From the NCBI GenBank assembly GCA_047975215.1, contig JBKEDD010000096.1:1-64000 (forward strand): 64,000 nt of DNA. Reading direction: 5' to 3'. A program made the position numbers and the translations under genes. Numbering within the stretch: the stretch's first letter is position 1; every line of letters starts with the position of its first letter. The notes beneath the pieces were generated by a model. It was not told the DNA's origin. It saw nothing but the letters and a program-made list of their open reading frames with translations, and did not search any database. Origin of the DNA: JAGRMG01 sp047975215. GTDB lineage: Bacteria; Pseudomonadota; Alphaproteobacteria; Rhodobacterales; Rhodobacteraceae. Of the stretch, positions 35,165 to 44,047 are shown in pieces.

Positions 35165-35274
35165 GGCGCGGCCCCTGCTGTTGCGGTCGCGATATTCAAC
35201 CCCGGGGGACGGCATCGCGCCAACTTGTTTCTCGGCCGGGAAAGCAGGAAGGATTGCCTTGGAAAATTTGAAAC

Positions 35275-35310
35275 CGAAACCGCCGCGAAACGGGGCGCGC
35301 GGCGGTTTCG
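35275..35310. promoter_or_regulatory. Strong hairpin between divergent allE and HTH gene
   Basis: Arms CGAAACCGCCGCG and CGCGGCGGTTTCG, 13-bp perfect, 10-nt loop, with further imperfect pairing outside (AACCG / CGGTT). It lies 111 bp upstream of allE and 37 bp upstream of the next gene, in a divergent promoter region (35165-35346) where no terminator is expected. Confidence 0.5.
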
Positions 35311-35346
35311 CTTTCGGTTCGCGCGGGCAGAGGGTAGTTTGACGGC

Positions 35347-36426
35347 ATGGGCGAGGGCAGCGGCAGTTCATTCGATGAGGGCGGCACCCTGCGGTCGCCC
35401 TATGACACCGATCCGGTGCCCGAGGAAGATCTGTGGTTCCTGCCCGGCCCGGGCGCGGATGCGGCGCCGACCGATCCGCCCTGGCCGGTCGCAGCCCGGC
35501 AAGACAGCCTTGAGCCGGCGGCATGGCGCGCCGCCGAGGCCGAACAATACCGCGCCCTGCTGAGCGCGGTGCAGGCGGTGGCGCGCTTTGCCGAGCGGCT
35601 GCACGCCTCTCCCGAGGGGCTGGCCGGGCGGCTGGCGCTGCTGTCGGTGTCGGCGGCGCTGCGGGCCGAAGGCATCTGGTTCGGCCCCGAACAGATTGCG
35701 CTATACCGGGCGCTGCGCCTGGGGGCGGGCGACATGGCCCGCGATCTGGCACGCGCCACCTGGGCGGTGCGCCGGCTCGAGGCGGGGGCGCCGCCGCAGG
35801 ACGGGGTGCGCGAATTTCTTGGCCGCAGCGAGGTGCACGATGCGCAGACCGCGCCGGGCGACGACCGCCCCGTGGGCGGCGAGCTGGATGCGCTTGGCCG
35901 GGCGTGGGCGGCGGGGTTGGCGATGCTGTCGGATTGCCACCCGCTGACGCGCGCCGCGTTCGGCTTTGCCTGCTGGCGGGCCGAGGGGATCACGCCCTGG
36001 GAGGAATTGCTGGAAGCCACCGTCGCGGCGCAGGTCGTGGGGGCCGAGGGGATGGCGCCGTTCCTGCCGCTGTCCGAGGGCGCGCGGTTTCAGCGCCACG
36101 ACCCGGCCGCCGGGGCCGGGGCGCGGCTGGCGGCTTTCTATGGCGCGGTCGAGGCCGGCGCCCTGCGCGCGGCGCTGGAGCTTGGGCGGATGAGCCTGTG
36201 GCGCGACCGGGCGCGGGATGCGACCGCCGGCCTGTCGGGGCGCACGCCGCCGTTGCTGATCGGCGCGCTGCTGCGCTATCCGGCGATGTCGGCGGAACTG
36301 GCGGCACAGGAAACCGGGGTTTCGCGGGCGTCGGCGCGGCGCAACCTGAACCTGTTTTCCGATCACGGCCTGATCCGCGAGATCACCGGCCAGGACCGCT
36401 ACCGTTTCTGGACCGCCGCGGCCTGA
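35347..36426 (+). CDS. Uncharacterised protein with C-terminal helix-turn-helix
   Basis: 359 residues, not confidently recognised. The N-terminal 50 residues are acidic and Pro-rich; the middle is strongly helical and Ala/Leu-rich. The last 60 residues look like a winged helix (YPAMSAELAAQETGVSRASA, RRNLNLFSDHGLIREITGQD). The layout is vaguely like the DUF1612/HTH_13 proteins found on rhizobial plasmids, but I could not confirm that by eye. Start ATG 35347; alone between allE and the phenylacetate block, no operon partner. A regulator is the simplest reading. Confidence 0.6.
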   Translation: MGEGSGSSFDEGGTLRSPYDTDPVPEEDLWFLPGPGADAAPTDPPWPVAARQDSLEPAAWRAAEAEQYRALLSAVQAVARFAERLHASPEGLAGRLALLSVSAALRAEGIWFGPEQIALYRALRLGAGDMARDLARATWAVRRLEAGAPPQDGVREFLGRSEVHDAQTAPGDDRPVGGELDALGRAWAAGLAMLSDCHPLTRAAFGFACWRAEGITPWEELLEATVAAQVVGAEGMAPFLPLSEGARFQRHDPAAGAGARLAAFYGAVEAGALRAALELGRMSLWRDRARDATAGLSGRTPPLLIGALLRYPAMSAELAAQETGVSRASARRNLNLFSDHGLIREITGQDRYRFWTAAA

Positions 36427-36687
36427 GCGAATCAACCGGTTCGCACCGCATCCCGGGGTGCCGGCGGGCGTCGGCCCCGGGTCTGCGCGGCGGCCGGTTG
36501 CCTTGTATGTTAATTGTTACAAAAATATCCATTCGAAATCAAATCGGTAACGTTTTGATGTACTGGAAACAGCCTTTTGTTCCGGCGGTTTAGCGCATCG
36601 AATGCAGATTTCGGTAGCCTGATCCATCCTAAATGTGCATAATGGTACGCATATACCGCTTTAGCTTTGGCGCGATGGAAGGATACC
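36427..36687. promoter_or_regulatory. AT-rich region upstream of the phenylacetate operon
   Basis: 261 bp with no gene and markedly lower GC around 36505-36660. Two dyads stand out: ATCAAA-tcggtaacgt-TTTGAT (36538-36559) and TGTGCATA-atgg-TACGCATA (36634-36653, 6 of 8 positions symmetric), the latter 35 bp before the first gene. Likely promoter and operator of the thioesterase-pad operon; the regulator is not in the window. Confidence 0.45.
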
Positions 36688-37095
36688 ATGTCAGACAACC
36701 TCAAGGTCGGCGATACCGAGACCCGCACATTCACCGTCGATACCGACCGGACCATCGGCTTCATGGGCGAGGAATGCCGTGTCTACGCAACGCCTTCGCT
36801 GCTGCGCGACATCGAGAACACCTGCCGCGACATGATCGTGGCGCGCGTGCCCGAGGGCCAGGATTCGGTCGGCACCACGGTCAACATCGCCCATATGGCG
36901 CCGACGCTGCGGGGCATGGAAGCCACGATCACCGTGACCGTCGCGGAACTGGACGGGCGCAAGGTGGCGCTTGATATCGTCGCCTCCGATCCGCTCGATA
37001 CCATCTGCAAGGGCCGGCATGAACGTTTCATCGTCGATGTCGAACAGACCCGCCAGCGGCTGCTGAAGAAGGCGGCCAAGGCAAAGGGCGCCTGA
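36688..37095 (+). CDS. Hotdog-fold thioesterase, FlK-like
   Basis: 135 residues resembling fluoroacetyl-CoA thioesterase FlK-type hotdog proteins: KVGDTETRTFTVDTDRTIGF at the start, helix LLRDIENTCRDMIVARVPEG (candidate catalytic Glu), GTTVNIAHMAPTLRGME (candidate Thr/His), and CKGRHERFIVDVEQTRQRL at the end. It would hydrolyse an acyl-CoA. As first gene of the pad unit it may release phenylacetate or another aromatic acid from a dead-end CoA ester. Substrate is inferred only from neighbours. RBS GGAAGGATACC; 52 bp before padB. Confidence 0.78.
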   Translation: MSDNLKVGDTETRTFTVDTDRTIGFMGEECRVYATPSLLRDIENTCRDMIVARVPEGQDSVGTTVNIAHMAPTLRGMEATITVTVAELDGRKVALDIVASDPLDTICKGRHERFIVDVEQTRQRLLKKAAKAKGA

Positions 37096-37147
37096 ACCGG
37101 ACGCGCAAAAACGGCCGGTCGAGCGACGCACCAGAAAGGCACGCAGC

Positions 37148-39886
37148 ATGAAAGACCACAGTGGATCCGTCACCGAAAGCGTTTCCTCCTACTGTTTCCA
37201 ATGCGTGTCGGGCCCCGACCTCATGAAGGTCGACGTGATCGACGGCGTGCCGGTGCAGATCCGCCCGAACGGGTCCGCGGCCGATATTCATCCCGCCCAT
37301 GGCAAGGTCTGCGTCAAGGCGTTCGGCCTGATCCAGAAGACCAACAACCCGCACCGCATCACCACGCCCATGATCCGCACCAACCCGAAGAAGGGGCGCG
37401 ATCAGGATCCGGGCTGGCGCGAGGCGACATGGGATGAGGCGCTGGAACTGATCTGCGGCAAGCTGCGCGAGGTTCAGGCCAAGGGCCTGAAGGACGAAAG
37501 CGGCTTTGCCCGGGTCGCCGCCAGTTTCGGCGGCGGCGGTACCTCGACCCAGTACATGGGCACGTTTCCGGCGTTCCTGAAGGCCTGGGGCGTGGTCGAC
37601 ATGAGCTTTGGCAGCGGCCAGGGCGTCAAGTGCTACCACTCCGAACACCTGTACGGCGAATTCTGGCATCGCGCCTTCACCGTGTCGCCCGATACGCCGA
37701 TGGTCGAGATGGTGATTTCCTTCGGCGCCAATGTCGAGGCGTCGGGCGGGGTCTGCGGCGTGCGCCGCCATGCCGATGCCCGCGACCGCGGCGTAAAGAA
37801 GGTGCAGGTAGAGCCGCATCTTTCGGTAACCGGGGGCTGTTCGGCGCAATGGGTGCCGATCCGGCCCAAGACAGACCCGGCCTTCATGTTCGCCATGGTG
37901 CATGTGCTGCTGCACGAGGTCGAACGCGACCGGCTGGACGTTCCGTTTCTCAAGGACCGCTCGTCCTCGCCTTATCTGGTCGCGCCCAACGGTTTCTACC
38001 TGCGCGACCCGGAAACCCGCAAGCCGCTGATGTGGGATCTTGGGCGCGGCGCGGCGGTGCCGTTCGACACCCCCGGCGCCGACCCGGCGCTTGAGGGGGA
38101 ATTCACCGTCTCGGGAATCGAGATCGGCGCCGACGATGCCGAGTGGACACATGACGGCGCGACCGTGCGCCCGGCATTCGCGCATCTGGTCGAGCATGTG
38201 AAGCCCTACAGCCCCGAATGGGCCGCCGAGATCTGCGACGTCAAGGCCGATGTGATCCGCCAGACCGCGCTGGATTTCCTGCATCACGCCCATGTCGGCG
38301 AGACCGTCGACATAAACGGCCACGAGATGCCGTTCCGGCCGGTGGCGATTTCGCTGGGCAAGACGGTCAGCAACGGCTGGGGCGGGTACGAATGTGCCTG
38401 GGCGCGCACGCTGATGGCGGTGCTGATCGGCGGGCTCGAGGTGCCGGGCGGCACACTGGGGACCACGGTGCGCCTGAACCGCCCCGCCGACAACCGCTGG
38501 TCGAGCGTCGTGCCCGGCGAGGACGGGTTCATGAACTACCCCATGAACCGCACCCGCAAGGGCGAATGGGAAAGCCACCCCAACGCCCGCCACGGGCACC
38601 AGTCGCTGATTCCGCTGGCGGCGAACTCGCCCTGGAGCCAGGCGCTTGGCCCGACCCATCTGGCCTGGATGGCGCAGGCCGAAGGGTTCGAGCATATGCC
38701 CAAACCCACAGCGCCCGATGTCTGGTTCGTCTATCGCACCAACCCGGCCATTTCCTTCTGGGACACCAAGGCGGTGGGCGAGGCGATGGCGAAGTTTCCC
38801 TTCACCGTCTGTTTCGCCTACACGCTGGACGAAACCAACCATACGGCCGACGTTCTGCTGCCCGAATGCACCGACCTGGAAGGGCTGCAACTGATCCGCA
38901 TCGGCGGGTCGAAATATGTCGAGCAGTTCTGGGAGCATCAAGGCTTTGCGCTGCGCGATCCGGCGGCGAAACCGATGGGCGATTCGCGCGACTTCACCTG
39001 GATCGCCACGCAGATCGCCAAGGGCACCGGGCTTCTGGGCGCCTATAACAAGGCGATCAGCAGCGGCGCCGCCGGGGTACGTCTGTTCGGCGAGAACTAC
39101 GATTTCTCGCTCGATTCCGAGACCGAGCATACGGTCGAGGATATCTGGGACCGTTCGTGCCGCGCCGCGAGCGCCGAACTGACCGATGGCGCCGAGACGC
39201 AGGGGCTCGACTATTTCCGCGAACACGGGTTCCGTACCAAGCCGTTTCCCAAGGAACGCTGGTATCTCTACCCGGTGATGATCGAACAGGGCCTGCGTTT
39301 CGAACTGCCCTATCAGGAGCGGCTTTTGCGGATCGGGCAGGAACTGGGCGCGCGGCTGCACGAGGCCGGAATCACCTGGTGGGATTCGCAGCTGCGCGAA
39401 TACGAGGCGATGCCGCACTACCAGGATTTGCCGGGCCTGTGGGAGGGCGCGCAGGAACGCCAGTTCAACGTCAAGATCGAAGACTATCCGTTCTGGCTGC
39501 TGACGGCGCGGTCGATGCAGTATTCCTGGGGCGGCAATGCCGGCCTGCAGATGATCCGCGAGGTCGCCTCGAACGTGGTCGGCCATGGCGGCGTGATGAT
39601 GAACCCGGCCGCCGCCCGCAAGCTCGGCGTCAGCGAGGGCGAACGGGTCGAGATCTCCTCGCCCGTGGGCAAGACCGAGGGCGCGGTGATCCTGCGCCAC
39701 GGCATCCGCCCCGACGTGTTGTTGATGATCGGCCAGTTCGACCATTGGAAGACGCCGTTCGCCAAGGATCTGAAAACGCCGTCGATGAACGGCCTGATGC
39801 CGATGTCACTTGAACTGACCGACGCCACCGGGTCCGGGTCGGACCTCGTCAAGGTGGCGGTGAAGAAGATCGGAGGCCGCAAATGA
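37148..39886 (+). CDS. padB: Phenylacetyl-CoA:acceptor oxidoreductase, molybdopterin subunit (PadB-like)
   Basis: 912-residue molybdopterin oxidoreductase of the DMSO-reductase superfamily. N-terminal Fe-S ligands are SYCFQCVSG (Cys16, Cys19) and GKVCVKAFG; cofactor segments include GGGGTSTQYMGTFPAFLKAW, FGANVEASGGVCGVRRHADA and the C-terminal dinucleotide-binding region VGHGGVMMNPAAARKLGVSE. No twin-arginine signal is visible, so it should stay in the cytoplasm. With the Fe-S/membrane gene and phenylacetate-CoA ligase next to it, PadB (four-electron oxidation of phenylacetyl-CoA to phenylglyoxylate) is the best call. Another molybdoenzyme of the PsrA/PhsA type is the alternative. Confidence 0.82.
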   Translation: MKDHSGSVTESVSSYCFQCVSGPDLMKVDVIDGVPVQIRPNGSAADIHPAHGKVCVKAFGLIQKTNNPHRITTPMIRTNPKKGRDQDPGWREATWDEALELICGKLREVQAKGLKDESGFARVAASFGGGGTSTQYMGTFPAFLKAWGVVDMSFGSGQGVKCYHSEHLYGEFWHRAFTVSPDTPMVEMVISFGANVEASGGVCGVRRHADARDRGVKKVQVEPHLSVTGGCSAQWVPIRPKTDPAFMFAMVHVLLHEVERDRLDVPFLKDRSSSPYLVAPNGFYLRDPETRKPLMWDLGRGAAVPFDTPGADPALEGEFTVSGIEIGADDAEWTHDGATVRPAFAHLVEHVKPYSPEWAAEICDVKADVIRQTALDFLHHAHVGETVDINGHEMPFRPVAISLGKTVSNGWGGYECAWARTLMAVLIGGLEVPGGTLGTTVRLNRPADNRWSSVVPGEDGFMNYPMNRTRKGEWESHPNARHGHQSLIPLAANSPWSQALGPTHLAWMAQAEGFEHMPKPTAPDVWFVYRTNPAISFWDTKAVGEAMAKFPFTVCFAYTLDETNHTADVLLPECTDLEGLQLIRIGGSKYVEQFWEHQGFALRDPAAKPMGDSRDFTWIATQIAKGTGLLGAYNKAISSGAAGVRLFGENYDFSLDSETEHTVEDIWDRSCRAASAELTDGAETQGLDYFREHGFRTKPFPKERWYLYPVMIEQGLRFELPYQERLLRIGQELGARLHEAGITWWDSQLREYEAMPHYQDLPGLWEGAQERQFNVKIEDYPFWLLTARSMQYSWGGNAGLQMIREVASNVVGHGGVMMNPAAARKLGVSEGERVEISSPVGKTEGAVILRHGIRPDVLLMIGQFDHWKTPFAKDLKTPSMNGLMPMSLELTDATGSGSDLVKVAVKKIGGRK

Positions 39887-41484
39887 CCCGCTGGGCGATC
39901 GTGGCGGACCTGAACCGCTGTGTCGGCTGCCAGACCTGCACGGCGGCCTGCAAGCACGCCAACAACACCGCGCCCGACGTGCAGTGGCGCAAGGTGCTGG
40001 ATTTCGAGACCGGCGAATTTCCCGATGTGCGCCGCGCCTTCGTGCCGGTGGGCTGCATGCATTGCGAGGAACCCTCCTGCATGGATGTCTGCCCCTCGAC
40101 GGCGACGTTCAAGCGCGAGGACGGTATCGTCGGCATCAACTACGATATCTGCCTGGGCTGCGCCTATTGCGCCGTGTCCTGCCCCTATCAGGCGCGGTTC
40201 CGGGTGGACGAACCCGCCGCCGCCTTCGGCAAGGATCTCAGGATGCGCCACGAGACCAAGCGCGAGGATCCCGCACGGCTGAGCGTTGCGCAGAAATGCA
40301 CCCTTTGCGTGGACCGGATCGACGAGGGCCTGGCCGCCGGGCTGACCCCGGGCGTGGACATGGCCGCGACCCCGGCCTGTGTCGCCTCGTGCATCTCGGG
40401 GGCGCTGGCAATGGGCGACCTCGACGACCCCGAAAGCAACGTTTCGCGGCTCTTGCGCGAAAAGCGCCATTTCCGCATGCACGAGGAACTGGGCAACGGG
40501 CCGGGGTTCCACTATCTCTACGATGGCGAAATCGCCGATCATACGCCGATCGAACCGGCGCCGATGGAGGCCAATCCGGTGGGGCTGGCGGCGGTGTCGC
40601 CCAAGCTTCAGAAGAACTGGGACTGGCGCGCGGCGGCGAACTTTACCTTCGGGGGAACCGGTACCGGGCTTTTCGCCGCGACGATGGTGGCGGGGCTGTT
40701 CGCGCCCGTGATCTGGCTGGCGGTCTTCGCCGCGCTGGCGTTCACCGGCGCGGGGCTGTTCTGCGTCTGGCTGGAAATCGGGCGGCCGTGGCGGTTTCTC
40801 AACGTGTTCCGCAACCCGCGCACAAGCTGGATGTCGCGCGAAGCGATTGCCGCGATCCCGTTCTTCGGGCTGGGCGGGCTGTCCTGGCTTCTGGCGGCGC
40901 CCGCGCTTGGGTGGCTGGCGGCGGCCTGCGGCATGTTCTTCCTTTATTGCCAGGCCCGCATTCTGCGCGCCGCCAAGGGTATTCCGGCCTGGCGCCAGCC
41001 CGGCATCGTTCCGCTGATCGTCGCCACCGGCCTGACCGAGGGTGTCGGCCTGTGGACGGTTGCCGCCGCCATCTGGAGCGCCGCGACCGGCGCGCCGCTG
41101 GTGCCGCTGACGGTCGCCGCCGTTGCGTTGGCCGTGCTGATCGGGCTGCGTGCGCTGGCCTGGAAAAACTATCGCGCCGCCCTGGGGAACACGGGCGCGC
41201 CGACGCAGGTATTCGCGATCCTGGACAGCCCGCGGGCGGCACTGTTCGCGCTGCCCCAGGCGGGTCTGGCCGCGCTCGCGCTGCTGGCGCTGGCGGTGCC
41301 GGCGGGTCTTGGCGCGCCGCTGCTGGCGCTTGCCGGTCTGGGCGCGGCGCTCAGCGGATGGCTGTTCAAGTACACGCTGATCACGAAAGCCGCGTACAAT
41401 CAGGGTTACGCATTGGAGAGAATGCCCGCCCGGGGTGCTGGCCTGAGCGCCCCAGGAATCAAGCCGGGGTGGGCGAAAGCCTGA
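39883..41484 (+). CDS. Fused Fe-S (PadC) and membrane anchor (PadD) subunit
   Basis: 533 residues combining two subunits. Residues 1 to about 215 form a DmsB/PhsB-type four-cluster ferredoxin (CVGCQTCTAAC, CMHCEEPSCMDVCP, CLGCAYCAVSCP, CTLCVDRIDEG with a later CVASC). Residues from about 255 on form a DmsC/NrfD-like anchor with about eight hydrophobic segments ending WLFKYTLITKAAYNQGYAL. In described Pad systems PadC and PadD are separate; here they are one chain. Start overlaps the padB stop (ATGA). It should carry electrons from PadB to the quinone pool. Confidence 0.85.
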   Translation: MTRWAIVADLNRCVGCQTCTAACKHANNTAPDVQWRKVLDFETGEFPDVRRAFVPVGCMHCEEPSCMDVCPSTATFKREDGIVGINYDICLGCAYCAVSCPYQARFRVDEPAAAFGKDLRMRHETKREDPARLSVAQKCTLCVDRIDEGLAAGLTPGVDMAATPACVASCISGALAMGDLDDPESNVSRLLREKRHFRMHEELGNGPGFHYLYDGEIADHTPIEPAPMEANPVGLAAVSPKLQKNWDWRAAANFTFGGTGTGLFAATMVAGLFAPVIWLAVFAALAFTGAGLFCVWLEIGRPWRFLNVFRNPRTSWMSREAIAAIPFFGLGGLSWLLAAPALGWLAAACGMFFLYCQARILRAAKGIPAWRQPGIVPLIVATGLTEGVGLWTVAAAIWSAATGAPLVPLTVAAVALAVLIGLRALAWKNYRAALGNTGAPTQVFAILDSPRAALFALPQAGLAALALLALAVPAGLGAPLLALAGLGAALSGWLFKYTLITKAAYNQGYALERMPARGAGLSAPGIKPGWAKA

Positions 41485-41533
41485 TCCGGCGCCGCCAGGC
41501 CGGATCGGGATGTGGAAATGGGAGGACCATCAC

Positions 41534-42856
41534 ATGCTGGTAGTAAACAAACCCGATAACGGGTTCATGTTCGATCGCGAGGCCGAGACCATGTCGCGCG
41601 CCGCGATCGCCGAGGTGCAGGCCGAACGCCTGCGCTGGTCGCTGGAGCGCGCCTACGAGAACGTGCCGCATTACCGCGCGGCGTTTGACAAGGCGGGCGT
41701 CAAGCCCGGCGACCTGAAAAGCACCGCCGACCTGGCGCGCTTTCCCTTCACCGTGAAGACCGACCTGCGCGACAACTATCCGTTCCGGATTTTCGCCATG
41801 CCGCTGGATCAGCTGGCGCGCGTGCATGCCTCGTCCGGCACCACCGGAAAGCCGACGGTGGTGGGCTATTCCAAGGGCGATCTGGGCCGTTGGGCCGAGC
41901 TGATGGCACGCTCCATGGCCGGTGCCGGAATCCGCCCCGGCGATCTGGTGCACAACGCCTATGGCTACGGGCTGTTCACCGGCGGGCTGGGCGCGCATTA
42001 CGGCGCCGAACGGCTGGGTTGCGTGGTGGTACCGGTCTCGGGCGGGGGCACCGAACGCCAGGTGACGCTGCTCAAGGATTTCGGCGCCAAGGCGCTGCTT
42101 TCGACGCCGTCCTATGCGCTGAACATCGTCGAGGTTGCCGAAAAGATGGGCGTCGATATCGCCGCCCTGCCGGTGCACCGGGCATTGTTCGGGGCCGAAC
42201 CGTGGTCGAACGAGATGCGCGCCGAACTGGACCGCCGCCTTGGGGTGAAATCGGTCGATGTCTACGGTCTTTCCGAGATCATGGGCCCCGGCGTGGCCTG
42301 CGAATGCGACACCGAACGCAACGGTCTGCACGGCTGGGAAGACCATTTCCTGTTCGAGATCATCGACCCGGAGACGCTTGAGCCGCTGCCGATGGGCGAG
42401 ACCGGCGAACTGGTTATCACCACGCTGACGAAAGAAGCGATGCCGGTGGTGCGCTACCGCACCCGCGATATCACGCGGCTGACCGACGAGCCGTGTTCGT
42501 GCGGGCGCAGCCATGTGCGGATCATGCGGGTGGACGGGCGCGACGACGACATGATGATCATCCGCGGCGTCAACGTCTATCCCAGCCAGATCGAATCGGT
42601 TCTGGTGGGGCTTGCCGGGCTTTCGCCGCACTACCAGATCCGGCGCTTCAAGGAAGGGCCGCTGGAAAGTGTCGGCGTCGATGTCGAGGTGCTGCCGGAT
42701 CTGGGCACCGCACCCGAGACCCTCGCCGCCAAGGCCGCCGAGGTGCGCCATCACATCAAGTCGATCATCGGCGTGACCTGCGAGGTAATCGCCAAGGCAC
42801 CCGGCGAAGTGCCACGCTCGGAAGGCAAGGCGGTGCGGGTCGTCGATCTGCGCTAG
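41534..42856 (+). CDS. paaK: Phenylacetate-CoA ligase
   Basis: 440-residue AMP-forming ligase activating phenylacetate to phenylacetyl-CoA. Motifs: AMP-binding HASSGTTGKPTVVGYSKGDL, DVYGLSEIMGPGVACEC, YRTRDITRLTDEPCSCGRSH, and the C-terminal hinge RDDDMMIIRGVNVYPSQIES typical of PaaK. Start MLVVNKPDN at 41534 after GGGAGGACCATCAC, the fourth gene of the operon. It provides the PadB substrate, so the anaerobic rather than the Paa-epoxidase route is implied. Confidence 0.92.
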   Translation: MLVVNKPDNGFMFDREAETMSRAAIAEVQAERLRWSLERAYENVPHYRAAFDKAGVKPGDLKSTADLARFPFTVKTDLRDNYPFRIFAMPLDQLARVHASSGTTGKPTVVGYSKGDLGRWAELMARSMAGAGIRPGDLVHNAYGYGLFTGGLGAHYGAERLGCVVVPVSGGGTERQVTLLKDFGAKALLSTPSYALNIVEVAEKMGVDIAALPVHRALFGAEPWSNEMRAELDRRLGVKSVDVYGLSEIMGPGVACECDTERNGLHGWEDHFLFEIIDPETLEPLPMGETGELVITTLTKEAMPVVRYRTRDITRLTDEPCSCGRSHVRIMRVDGRDDDMMIIRGVNVYPSQIESVLVGLAGLSPHYQIRRFKEGPLESVGVDVEVLPDLGTAPETLAAKAAEVRHHIKSIIGVTCEVIAKAPGEVPRSEGKAVRVVDLR

Positions 42857-42930
42857 ACGAGGCGGCGCCCGACAGTCGCCATGCCCCGGAATCTTGGCGC
42901 CGATGGCAAGGAACGTTGCCTGACGCGAAA

Positions 42931-42980
42931 GAAACGCCGCCGTTCCGGCGGTTTGCCGGCCGCGCCCCGCAAGCGCGGCC
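42931..42980. terminator. Tandem hairpins between paaK and dctP-like gene
   Basis: CCGCC-gttcc-GGCGG flanked by AAAC/GTTT, then GGCCGCGC...GCGCGGCC (42958-42980). They end 21 bp before the dctP ATG and may separate or attenuate the two units. Confidence 0.45.
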
Positions 42981-43001
42981 AATCACAGGAGGAATACACC
43001 A

Positions 43002-43979
43002 ATGAAACGACTCGTCGTCGCCATTGCCGCGCTTGCGGCAAGTGCCGGGCTGTCCACCGGACCCGCCGCCGCCCAGGAGGCCCAGTTGCAGGCCGCCAGC
43101 TGCTTTCCGCAGGGATCGTTCTTCTCGAAACGCTTCGAAAGCTTCATCGACGAGGTCAACGAACGCGGCAAGGGCGTCGTGCAGATCAACTATGTCGGGG
43201 GCGCGCCCGCGATCGGCAGCCAGCTGACCGTGGTGCAGAAGGTCGCCCAGGGGGTCTATGACCTGAATTCATGCACCGGATCGTACTTTCAGAACGTGGT
43301 GCCCGAAGCCGCCGCCTGGAAGCTGCTGGAAAACACGCCCACCGAGATTCGCAAGAACGGCGGCTGGGACTTCATGAACAAGATTCACAACGCCAAGAAC
43401 CTGGAAGTGCTGGCGCGCCACCATTTCGGCACCAACTTCTATCTGTTCCTGGCGCCGGGTCATGCCATCGACAAGCCGGACCTGACCGGGCTGCATCTGC
43501 GCACCGCGCCTATCTATACCAACTTCTTCAAGAATCTCGGCGCGACCACGCAGGATACCAGCATCACCGACATCTTCACGCTGATGGAGAACGGTACCGT
43601 CAAGGGCTATGGCTGGCCGGTTCTGGGCCATCAGCCGGGTTGGGAGACCGTCACCAAGTACCGGGTCGAGCCGGGGTTCTACGATGTCGATCTGGTGATG
43701 CTCGCCAACAAGCGCGCCTGGGACAGCGTGTCCGACGAGGCGCGGGCGCTGATGTCCGAGGTCGCGCTCAAGCTTGAGCTGGACGCGATCGCCAACGATC
43801 CCGCGCTGAACCAGGGGGTCGCGGCCAAGCAGGTCGAGGCCGGGTTCGAGGTGATCGAGTTCACCGGCGCGGACCGCGACGCCTGGCTGAGCGCGGCGCG
43901 TGAGGCCGGCTGGGAAGGCGTGAACGCCATCAGCCCCGAAAACGGGCCTAAGCTGCGCGAATATTTCGCCAGCGAATAA
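43002..43979 (+). CDS. TRAP transporter solute-binding protein, DctP family
   Basis: 325-residue periplasmic binding protein with a Sec signal (MKRLVVAIAALAASAGLSTG, cleavage after PAAA) and the DctP fold (QAASCFPQGSFFSKRFESFI, VAQGVYDLNSCTGSYFQNVV, TDLFTLMENGTV-like ITDIFTLMENGTVKGYGWPV). Following paaK with AGGAGG upstream and preceding both TRAP permeases, it probably captures phenylacetate or another aromatic acid. The ligand is inferred from neighbours only. Confidence 0.9.
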   Translation: MKRLVVAIAALAASAGLSTGPAAAQEAQLQAASCFPQGSFFSKRFESFIDEVNERGKGVVQINYVGGAPAIGSQLTVVQKVAQGVYDLNSCTGSYFQNVVPEAAAWKLLENTPTEIRKNGGWDFMNKIHNAKNLEVLARHHFGTNFYLFLAPGHAIDKPDLTGLHLRTAPIYTNFFKNLGATTQDTSITDIFTLMENGTVKGYGWPVLGHQPGWETVTKYRVEPGFYDVDLVMLANKRAWDSVSDEARALMSEVALKLELDAIANDPALNQGVAAKQVEAGFEVIEFTGADRDAWLSAAREAGWEGVNAISPENGPKLREYFASE

Positions 43980-43991
43980 GAACACAACCGT

Positions 43992-44015
43992 GGGCGGCCC
44001 GGCGCAGGGCCGCCC
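43992..44015 (+). terminator. Hairpin between dctP and small permease genes
   Basis: GGGCGGCCC-ggcgca-GGGCCGCCC followed by gctttcg. In TRAP operons such a hairpin commonly raises binding-protein mRNA over permease mRNA; that role is inferred. Confidence 0.6.
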
Positions 44016-44047
44016 GCTTTCGCAACAATCAGGAATTGGGGGCTCGG

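Noticed and set aside
37028..39745. 905-codon leftward frame opposite padB
   Set aside because: Shadow of the molybdopterin gene; no recognisable motif and no ribosome site.
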